A stretch of 16,211 nucleotides of DNA from Candidatus Thalassarchaeum betae (GTDB lineage: Archaea; Thermoplasmatota; Poseidoniia; Poseidoniales; Thalassarchaeaceae): NCBI GenBank assembly GCA_022448665.1, contig JAKUUO010000005.1:1-16211 (forward strand), in the 5' to 3' direction. Below the pieces are notes generated by a model. It saw nothing but the letters and a program-made list of their open reading frames with translations, was not told the DNA's origin and searched no databases. The position numbers were made by a program, and so were the translations under genes. Below, one piece after another: positions 7,250-12,623 of the stretch. Each line of letters starts with the position of its first letter. Positions within the stretch are counted from its first letter, which is position 1.

Positions 7250-7258
7250 GTTGGTCGC

Positions 7259-7645
7259 GTGACGGAATCGCCGAAAGACTGGTCCTTCACCTCGCACGTC
7301 GGCGAGGACCTGCGTGAGGCGGACCTTGCCGAGGCGGATCTCAGACGGGCCATCTTCGACAATGCCGATATGGAGGGAGCGAATCTCTCAGGTGCTAACC
7401 TGCGTGATGCGTCGCTCAAGCGGGCGAATCTGATGAAGGCGTCTCTGGACGGAGCAGACCTACGCGGGGCTAAGATGATCAAAGCTAGGTTGAGCTTTTC
7501 GAACCTGCAGGGGGCGCGTCTGGACGGTACGGACATGCGGGGGATCCGCGGCAAGTACGCTGTCTGGCGCGACGCGAACTGGTGGGATGCCGAGATGGAT
7601 GACTCACTCCGCAAGGCGCTCGCCAAGAAGTGGCCGAGGCAATAG
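7259..7645 (+). CDS. Pentapeptide-repeat protein
   Basis: This 128-residue protein starts with GTG at 7259, 9 bp after the preceding stop. From about residue 17 to 97 it follows the A(D/N)LXX pentapeptide pattern with hardly a break: DLREADLAEADLRRA, ANLSGANLRDASLKRANL, ASLDGADLRGA, NLQGARLDGTDMRG. About 16 repeats would fold into roughly four coils of right-handed quadrilateral beta-helix. Such proteins are often protein-interaction or DNA-mimic scaffolds (Qnr and MfpA inhibit or protect gyrase), but most have no known role and no target can be named here. The C-terminal tail (WWDAEMDDSLRKALAKKW) is helical and charged. It is likely cytosolic: no signal sequence. Its stop abuts the convergent thioesterase stop with no spacer. 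Confidence 0.88.
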   Translation: MTESPKDWSFTSHVGEDLREADLAEADLRRAIFDNADMEGANLSGANLRDASLKRANLMKASLDGADLRGAKMIKARLSFSNLQGARLDGTDMRGIRGKYAVWRDANWWDAEMDDSLRKALAKKWPRQ

Positions 7646-8062
7646 TCACTCGGGAGCGAGTCTGGCGAGTCCTTCTCGCATCCAGTCGGGAACCGTGACC
7701 TTCTGCTTGACGTTCTCCATGTCAACGCAGACCGTGACCTGGTCCGAGGTCCAGCACAGCACGTCGTCCTGATTGCGGAACTCGTAGCGCCACGAAATCG
7801 AGGTGTTGCCAATCCTCGGGACCGTGATTGTGCAGTGGACGGTGTCGCCATAGGCGAGCGGGTGGAGGAACTGGGCGTCGCTGTGCACCAGCGGGAAGCC
7901 GATGCCGTGCTCGTGGAGTATCGTGCCGTAGTGCATCCCGCACGAGTGCTCCCATGATTCCTCGTAGAACCGGTGGGCGAGGTCCCAGAACTGGGGGTAG
8001 TAGATTATCCGAGCCATGTCAATCATCGGGAAGTCGACCCGGCGCTGGGATGTGAATGCCAT
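7646..8062 (-). CDS. Hotdog-fold acyl-CoA thioesterase (4HBT / YbgC-like family)
   Basis: This 138-residue protein is typical in size for single-domain 4-hydroxybenzoyl-CoA-type thioesterases, which hydrolyse acyl- or aroyl-CoA thioesters. The N-terminal RRVDFPMIDMARIIYYPQFWDLAHRF matches the family opening (V--GDTD--GHVYY--Y--W-E-A), with Asp15 in the place of the catalytic Asp. The central helix and strand (HEHGIGFPLVHSDAQFLHPLAYGDTV) and the following beta strands (TSISWRYEFRNQDDVLCWTSDQVTVCVD) complete the fold. The substrate cannot be read from sequence. It stands alone between a convergent pentapeptide gene (stops adjoin, 0 bp) and two tRNA genes upstream on the same strand. Confidence 0.88.
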   Translation of the reverse strand: MAFTSQRRVDFPMIDMARIIYYPQFWDLAHRFYEESWEHSCGMHYGTILHEHGIGFPLVHSDAQFLHPLAYGDTVHCTITVPRIGNTSISWRYEFRNQDDVLCWTSDQVTVCVDMENVKQKVTVPDWMREGLARLAPE

Positions 8063-8107
8063 GCTGTCGCCTCGGGCACCTCATGCTTGAACGCTCGGTC
8101 ATGGGGG

Positions 8108-8184
8108 TGGCGGACCCACCGCGATTCGAACACGGGTTTCCAGCTCCGGAGGCTAGAGTGATATCCAGGCTACACTATGGGTCC
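8108..8184 (-). tRNA. tRNA-Arg (anticodon CCG)
   Basis: Read on the minus strand, acceptor GGACCCA pairs with TGGGTCC. The anticodon stem is CTAGC/GCTGG around loop CTCCGGA, giving anticodon CCG after U33, which reads CGG (Arg). The T arm is CCGTG-TTCGAAT-CGCGG. Discriminator G73 is followed by an encoded CCA (included). No intron is seen. It differs from the neighbouring tRNA-Arg mainly in the anticodon arm. Confidence 0.95.
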
Positions 8185-8208
8185 AGTGACGTAGCCAAGG
8201 ACCCCCAC

Positions 8209-8216
8209 TAATTGAA
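8209..8216 (-). promoter_or_regulatory. Probable box A of tRNA-Arg(CCG)
   Basis: TTCAATTA (minus strand) ends 24 bp upstream of the mature 5' end at 8184, the usual archaeal distance. It suggests this tRNA has its own promoter despite the tRNA gene 63 bp upstream. Confidence 0.45.
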
Positions 8217-8247
8217 TCGGTCGCAATGCTATGCACTGAGTCTGTAG

Positions 8248-8324
8248 TGGCGGACCCACCGCGATTCGAACACGGGTTACAAGCTCCGCAAGCTCATGTG
8301 ATATCCAGGCTACACTATGGGTCC
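8248..8324 (-). tRNA. tRNA-Arg (anticodon GCG)
   Basis: The acceptor stem, D arm and T arm are identical to the tRNA-Arg at 8108-8184. The anticodon arm is TGAGC-TTGCGGA-GCTTG, giving anticodon GCG, which reads CGC/CGU. G73 and an encoded CCA are present (CCA included). The pair looks like a local duplication in which only the anticodon arm and variable region diverged. Confidence 0.95.
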
Positions 8325-8349
8325 AGCGCGTTTTCCACCGGCGGCCTCT

Positions 8350-8357
8350 GTTTAACC
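8350..8357 (-). promoter_or_regulatory. Probable box A of tRNA-Arg(GCG)
   Basis: GGTTAAAC (minus strand) lies 25-33 bp upstream of the mature 5' end at 8324. The flanks are GC-rich, so the A/T-rich box stands out. Confidence 0.45.
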
Positions 8358-8377
8358 CCGACGGTATCGGGCGGTAA

Positions 8378-8731
8378 TCACATGCTCAGCGGGAGCACGG
8401 TCTTCCACCTCGGCTCGGCCAGCTTCTTGGCGTTGGGGGCGATTCTGGTGTTCTTGGTCTTGTGAGTCAGCACGCCGTGCATGCCCTCCACGGCGAACTT
8501 CACCCGCAACTCCAGCATCCGGTCTCTCTCAGCGGTGTTCAACTGCTCGGAGTCCAGTTCGACGGTGGTCGTAGCCTCTTCATCGCCCTCGTTCCTCAGG
8601 CTCAGGGTGTTGGCCTCGATATCTACTCTAGGAGAGAAGTCGTAGTCCTTCGGGTCGTTCATCCAGACCTCGGCATCGACGACGAGTCGGTTGCGTATGG
8701 AGACCTTGGTTATCTCCATCGACTTGACCAT
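8378..8731 (-). CDS. Uncharacterised small protein
   Basis: I do not recognise this 117-residue protein. It has no signal peptide or membrane segment and no cysteine. It alternates short beta-type stretches (VSIRNRLVVDAEVWM, NTLSLRNEG, TTTVELDSEQL, MLELRVKFAVEGMHGVLTHK) and looks like a small all-beta or alpha/beta soluble domain. A second in-frame ATG at 8719 (MEITKVSIRNR) may be the true start, since the first four residues (MVKS) add little. It lies between the PKD lipoprotein upstream, 52 bp away on the same strand, and the tRNA-Arg pair downstream. A possible TATA-like stretch (TTTGAAC on the minus strand, about 8751-8757) lies 20-27 bp before the first ATG. No function is proposed. Confidence 0.65.
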   Translation of the reverse strand: MVKSMEITKVSIRNRLVVDAEVWMNDPKDYDFSPRVDIEANTLSLRNEGDEEATTTVELDSEQLNTAERDRMLELRVKFAVEGMHGVLTHKTKNTRIAPNAKKLAEPRWKTVLPLSM

Positions 8732-8783
8732 GCATCGCCATCGAGGGCGAGTTCAAAGCACTTCGCCAACGACTGTGAGCGTA

Positions 8784-9980
8784 TCACACACCAATCTCAC
8801 TGACCCTGGGAACCAGGATGATGAATTCGACCACCAGCGTCCAATCGTTGCCTTGGTCGGGGTCGACGTCGTCCACAGGCAAGTCCGGGTCGCATTGGTC
8901 AGCGGTTATCGTCCAGTACCACGTGCCTTGGCCGAAGCGCTCTCCTGGTTCGTTCAGCAGGCTCTCGATCAGGCCCTCTGACGAATCGGCTGTGATGGTG
9001 TAGCCGCTCTCGGGGTGAGAGTTCATGTCACCCCGGTCGATAGAGGCGCTCGCGTTCTCGGTTAAATTGTCGTGGCTGGTCGATGCGAATGTACTCCAAC
9101 CCGTCTCAGGGATGTTTAGCGAGAGTGTGAAGTTGTCCTCGGGCCACATGATTGGAAGTATGTCTCGAGCGAGGGTGAGGGTCGCGTTGACCTGTATCAT
9201 CCTCGCTCCGATGCCGGGCTCATGGCTGATTTCGTAACTCTGTCCCTGCTCGAGGTAACCCGACCATTCGACCTCGATGTGCTGCTCCTCCCAGACCACG
9301 CTGAATGTGCGTGAAATCACCATCAGACTCCATTCCACGGTGTGCATGGCTCCCTTGTCGTCAATCACCGATACGGAGCCGGTGCGATTTCCCGAACTAT
9401 AGATTGTCAGGTCGACAAAGGACGAAGTGGCATCGGCATCGTTGGTCTGGTCGCCGTCGTGATCCGAATCCGAGCCAAGATCGAAGTCCCACATGAATTC
9501 GACAGCGGCCCCCTCAGGGTCGATTGAGTTGCTCGCGTCTAGCCTCGCCGTGTCTCCGGCTCGGATGTAGGTGGGCATCTCGAGCTCTATGATTGGTGGG
9601 GAGTTCACGAACACAGAGATCGAAGCAGTATCGCTCTCACCGTTGTCATTGACCACTGTGACCTCCGCCTCATGGTAGCCAGCTACATCGTAGGTGTGAC
9701 TGACTATGCCTTGTTTGGTATCTCTGGCCTCACCGTCTCCGAAATCCCAGTAGTACTCGTCAATGATGGTGGGGTCCGGAGTGGTCGATTCCCTAGCGTC
9801 GAAATTCACCGTCTCGCCGACGTTAATCTCCTGCCTGTCTGCGTTGATTCTGGCGTTGGGGGTGGTGGAGCTGAGCCCTGAGCATCCCACAAGGCTGGTT
9901 GCCAGCAGCATCACGATGATTACGCAGCACAACGCTCTGGGGCTCTTAGTCACGGAGTCACTGCGATACTGGCCGCTCAT
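8784..9980 (-). CDS. Secreted lipoprotein with two PKD domains
   Basis: From ATG 9980 the product has 398 residues. Residues about 12-33 form a lipoprotein signal (SPRALCC, a hydrophobic run, then LVGC with Cys33), so it should be anchored outside the cytoplasmic membrane. Residues about 43-125 are a PKD domain with the diagnostic YYWDFGDG and HTYDVAGYHEAEVTV. Residues about 126-222 are a second, more diverged PKD domain (MWDFDLGS) carrying an Asp-rich, possibly calcium-binding loop, DSDHDGDQTNDAD. The remaining 175 residues are beta-rich and unassigned. Several N-X-S/T sequons (NRT, NAT, NFT, NLT, NAS) would allow archaeal N-glycosylation. The frame stays open upstream to 10337, but that part is antisense to the exonuclease gene. 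An in-frame ATG at 10028 is the main alternative start. Likely role: surface adhesion or ligand binding; no catalytic domain is visible. Confidence 0.82.
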   Translation of the reverse strand: MSGQYRSDSVTKSPRALCCVIIVMLLATSLVGCSGLSSTTPNARINADRQEINVGETVNFDARESTTPDPTIIDEYYWDFGDGEARDTKQGIVSHTYDVAGYHEAEVTVVNDNGESDTASISVFVNSPPIIELEMPTYIRAGDTARLDASNSIDPEGAAVEFMWDFDLGSDSDHDGDQTNDADATSSFVDLTIYSSGNRTGSVSVIDDKGAMHTVEWSLMVISRTFSVVWEEQHIEVEWSGYLEQGQSYEISHEPGIGARMIQVNATLTLARDILPIMWPEDNFTLSLNIPETGWSTFASTSHDNLTENASASIDRGDMNSHPESGYTITADSSEGLIESLLNEPGERFGQGTWYWTITADQCDPDLPVDDVDPDQGNDWTLVVEFIILVPRVSEIGV

Positions 9981-10064
9981 AGGGCTGTTGGAATCCGGCT
10001 CGGTGCTGTGAGGTTTACGAGAGTTCATGGACGGTGCCACGCAGGGGCGGCTGTGTCTGCTGGA

Positions 10065-10610
10065 ATGCTGAGTGGCTATCGCGTTCTCGGATTCGACCTC
10101 GAGACCACGGGTTTCGATTACAGGTCGGACAGGATTGTGCAGTTCGCGCTGATTGGGAGCGATGTGGATGGGAGTTACATCAATCTGCAGTCTCTGGTCG
10201 ACCCCAGAGTATCCATCCCTCCGAGTACCACTCAGGTGCATGGCATCACTGACGATGATGTGAGGGGGGTCGGTGAGTTCAACCAACATGTGGCAGACAT
10301 CGCCTCGATGATTGAGGACTCCGTCATCGTCGGGCACAACGTCGTCCAGTTCGACTGGAGGTTTCTCGAGATGGAGTGCATGCGCGCTGGGGTGGAGGCC
10401 CCGCGCCCGCGGGCGATTATCGACACTTTGGTCCTAGCTAGGAGGTTAGGCATCCCAGGGCGGCACACACTGGGGCATTTGTGCGAGCGATTCGAGATAG
10501 GGATGGACAGAAGCCATCAGGCCGACGTCGACGCTGCTGCCGCCCTCCTCCTCCTGTGGAAGATATTAGAGGCCTATCAGGGGAAGGCTGAGAGGATCAT
10601 TCTCGAATAG
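10065..10610 (+). CDS. DEDDh 3'-5' exonuclease, DnaQ/epsilon-like
   Basis: The 181-residue protein has all three exonuclease motifs: Exo I FDLETTGF (Asp11, Glu13), Exo II VGHNVVQFDWRFL (Asp97) and Exo III HQADVDA (His151, Asp156), the H-five-residue-D spacing of the DEDDh class. TTQVHGITDDDV and HTLGHLCERFEI are typical of DnaQ/PolC epsilon-type domains. Members remove nucleotides from 3' ends using two metal ions, in proofreading, repair or RNA/DNA turnover. Here it is a stand-alone domain with no polymerase attached, so its partner is unknown. The start is set at ATG 10065, just before the first strand; the longer frame from 10008 would overlap the possible upstream start of the divergent lipoprotein. 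Its 3' end overlaps the PD-(D/E)XK nuclease by 14 bp on the opposite strand. Confidence 0.9.
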   Translation: MLSGYRVLGFDLETTGFDYRSDRIVQFALIGSDVDGSYINLQSLVDPRVSIPPSTTQVHGITDDDVRGVGEFNQHVADIASMIEDSVIVGHNVVQFDWRFLEMECMRAGVEAPRPRAIIDTLVLARRLGIPGRHTLGHLCERFEIGMDRSHQADVDAAAALLLLWKILEAYQGKAERIILE

Positions 10611-11751
10611 ACTTGAGAAGCGGTGTCCACGGCAGGACTTCACACCAGTCACCCAAGTGCACGATCTTGCCGTCGACTCTGACGCTGCCGAGGAAGATGG
10701 CGTCCTTGTATCCGGAGTCCATCAGCTCGCGCATCTGGTCGAGAGCCTGATCGCGGAGTATGGCGCCGAAGCGGTGATCGGAATGAGCCAGCTCGCCGTC
10801 TTCGCCGACCGGTGGCATGCGTTCGAACAGAGCCGCTCCCGACTCCGGGTCGAACTTGACTGCTCGCACCACCTCATCGCGGAACATGCTGCCCGGAGAG
10901 AGCGTGCCGTCCCGGCGAGCAGCCCACCAGGTGGGGCACCAAGCCTTCCACTCACAGAAGCCGCACTGCAGATCCCCCGGGGTGCCTTCGAGGGGTTTCT
11001 CGGTTGGTCTCATGCCCTCCCAGGCCGCGAAGGCGTCGTCGAGGACCGAGGGGCCGTCAGCTCGGTGGACGGTCTGATTCGAGGAGTACCAGCCCTCGGC
11101 GTACACCGGAGGGTGGTCGGGGTTGATCTCCTTCAGCAGGTCGCGGTAGAACCTGAGTTGGCGGCTCACCTTCTCATTGAGTTTCTGTTTCGGTGGGTTG
11201 CCGGTCTTCAGGTCAGCGACAATCCAGCCCTTCGAGTCTCCGTTCTCGTCAAGGTCGGCTACCAGTAGGTCCAGACGACCCATCAGACGGCCGCATTCGG
11301 ACACCAGAGTGCCTTCGTTGGACAGGACTATGCTCTGGACCTGCTTCCACTGGGCCACAGTGACCTCTGAAAGGCCCACTTTGCCCATGTTGGACTTGGA
11401 GAAAAGGATGTTGAGTGCCCCTACAAGTCCATCGTGGGCCTTCGTGATCATCTCGTCCTTCCATCTCGGATGACGAGGGGTGGCGAGGAAGATGTCGCGC
11501 TCCAAGGCCCAGTGGCGGTCGAGCACCGCCTTGGAGGTGGGAGGTAGCCATCCAATCTCGGAGTCGTCCTTGTCTGAGAGATCGAGATTGCACAGATCCT
11601 CGACCGAGTTATGCACGGCTGTTCCCATGGCTGCTGGCATGCTGGCCTTGCGCGGCAGCCGCTGACGGGACAGCCAGTACTTGCGCGGGCACTCCTCGTA
11701 CCGGTTCCACGAAGAGGGTGACAACTGATGTGCAGTGAAGTCGCCTTCCAC
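10597..11751 (-). CDS. Cas4/RecB-like Fe-S PD-(D/E)XK nuclease with extra C-terminal domain
   Basis: From GTG 11751 the product has 384 residues. It opens with LSPSSWNRYEECPRKYWLSR, the N-terminal element carrying the first Fe-S cysteine (Cys21). Core motifs follow: GTAVHNSVE (His47), GRLDLLVAD (Asp161), WIVADLKTG (Asp180, Lys182) and QLRFY (Gln198, Tyr202). The C-terminal cysteines are Cys263-X2-Cys266-X5-Cys272. Four Cys around a PD-(D/E)XK core is the Cas4/AddB/Dna2 arrangement, with a [4Fe-4S] cluster clamping the fold; the expected activity is single-strand exonuclease or flap cleavage. Residues about 285-384 form an extra domain I do not recognise. No cas genes or CRISPR repeats are near, so repair or replication is more likely than CRISPR adaptation. 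The frame is open to ATG 11835 (also ATG 11802), but those longer starts run into the divergent PAC2 gene's promoter or coding sequence. Confidence 0.85.
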   Translation of the reverse strand: MEGDFTAHQLSPSSWNRYEECPRKYWLSRQRLPRKASMPAAMGTAVHNSVEDLCNLDLSDKDDSEIGWLPPTSKAVLDRHWALERDIFLATPRHPRWKDEMITKAHDGLVGALNILFSKSNMGKVGLSEVTVAQWKQVQSIVLSNEGTLVSECGRLMGRLDLLVADLDENGDSKGWIVADLKTGNPPKQKLNEKVSRQLRFYRDLLKEINPDHPPVYAEGWYSSNQTVHRADGPSVLDDAFAAWEGMRPTEKPLEGTPGDLQCGFCEWKAWCPTWWAARRDGTLSPGSMFRDEVVRAVKFDPESGAALFERMPPVGEDGELAHSDHRFGAILRDQALDQMRELMDSGYKDAIFLGSVRVDGKIVHLGDWCEVLPWTPLLKSIRE

Positions 11752-11790
11752 TCTGCTCCCGCCCCCTGCACATGGACCGGGCGTGACAAC

Positions 11791-11798
11791 GGTTAACA
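11791..11798. promoter_or_regulatory. Palindromic A/T box between the divergent nuclease and PAC2 genes
   Basis: GGTTAACA contains the palindrome GTTAAC. It lies 25-32 bp before the PAC2 ATG at 11823, a normal box A distance, and about 40 bp before the proposed nuclease GTG at 11751. One element could drive both directions. Confidence 0.4.
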
Positions 11799-11822
11799 GC
11801 ATCGTAGGTGCACTTCTCATCG

Positions 11823-12623
11823 ATGTCGGAGCCACCGAAGGTAGAGGTTGACTCGGATTTGAACGCCGCAGGCGCTCTCGTCGTCAGTTGCTTCCCGTCT
11901 ATCGGCTTCGTAAGCAGCATCGTGGCGCATTACCTAGTCGACAAACTAGATTTGAAACTGGTAGGTGGAGTCAGACACCCGAAGCTGCCTCCGGTCTGTC
12001 TCGTTCAGGACGGAAAGCCGCTTCCTCCGATGAGATTCTACTCAGGAGATCCGATCTGCAACATGGAGAGGTGCGACAAGGTTGTTCTGATTGCCTCTGA
12101 GATCCAGGTCGTTCCGGAGCTAAACCTGCCGCTTGCAGACACTCTGCTCGACTGGTGCGCGGAGAGCGGAGTGGGTGCGACCATCCTGATTGACTCCTAC
12201 GCCCAAGGCATCGGCCAGCAGCACTCGATTTTCGACGATGACGAAACTAAAGAATCTATGCTGGGAATAGGCTCTACTGAAGCCTCACACAAGACTCTGG
12301 CCGGCCTCGGCGTACCTCTGCTCAAGCAGGGAGTGGTTGGGGGCATCACAGGAGTGATGATGGGAGAGAGCCGAAGAAGGGAGATCGATGTGATGGCGAT
12401 TCTCGCCGAGTCGGACGGAGAGATCGGAGGCAGCCTCCCAGACGCTCGTGCGGCGGCTCGCATCATCGAGTGTCTCGACGAGTTGCTGCCTGCGGTGCAC
12501 CTGGACCCTGAGCCCCTGTTGGCCGAGGCCCAGAGGATCGAGGGCGAAATCCGCGAGATGATGGCGGTGCACCTCAATCCGCCTAGCGATGCCGAAGGTG
12601 CACCGAGTTCGATGTACGGCTAG
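11823..12623 (+). CDS. PAC2-family protein (proteasome assembly chaperone-like), copy B, with HbYX-like C-terminus
   Basis: The 266-residue protein is a paralogue of the one at 5807-6574. Shared segments include the N-terminal GALVVSCFPSIGFVSSIVAH, HPKLPPVCLVQDG, RFYSGDP, ILIDSYAQG, the glycine-rich QGVVGGITGVMMGESRRREI, DVMAILAES and LPDARAAARIIECLDELL. It ends Ser-Met-Tyr-Gly: hydrophobic, Tyr, any residue, which is the HbYX docking signature used by proteasome activators and by Pba1-type chaperones to insert into the 20S alpha ring. This makes it the better candidate for a true proteasome chaperone in the window (inference). The start at 11823 removes five residues from the longest frame and sits 25 bp after a palindromic TATA-like box. 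Its stop codon overlaps the convergent ligA stop by 4 bp at a CTAG. Confidence 0.87.
   Translation: MSEPPKVEVDSDLNAAGALVVSCFPSIGFVSSIVAHYLVDKLDLKLVGGVRHPKLPPVCLVQDGKPLPPMRFYSGDPICNMERCDKVVLIASEIQVVPELNLPLADTLLDWCAESGVGATILIDSYAQGIGQQHSIFDDDETKESMLGIGSTEASHKTLAGLGVPLLKQGVVGGITGVMMGESRRREIDVMAILAESDGEIGGSLPDARAAARIIECLDELLPAVHLDPEPLLAEAQRIEGEIREMMAVHLNPPSDAEGAPSSMYG

Noticed and set aside
7195..7851. 218-residue minus-strand frame across the pentapeptide gene
   Set aside because: Arg/Ser-rich shadow of the pentapeptide repeats and the thioesterase in another frame.
8108..8324. Attachment site or integration remnant at the tandem tRNA genes
   Set aside because: The repeated sequence is fully explained by two intact tRNAs; no integrase or mobile gene is nearby.
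9981..10337. Upstream extension of the PKD lipoprotein frame
   Set aside because: It is antisense to the exonuclease motifs and would place the lipoprotein signal more than 100 residues inside the protein; a start at 9980 (or 10028) is sensible.
10597..11751. Membership of a CRISPR-Cas locus
   Set aside because: No other cas gene and no regularly spaced repeats are visible in the window; the nuclease is better seen as a solo Cas4/RecB-like protein.
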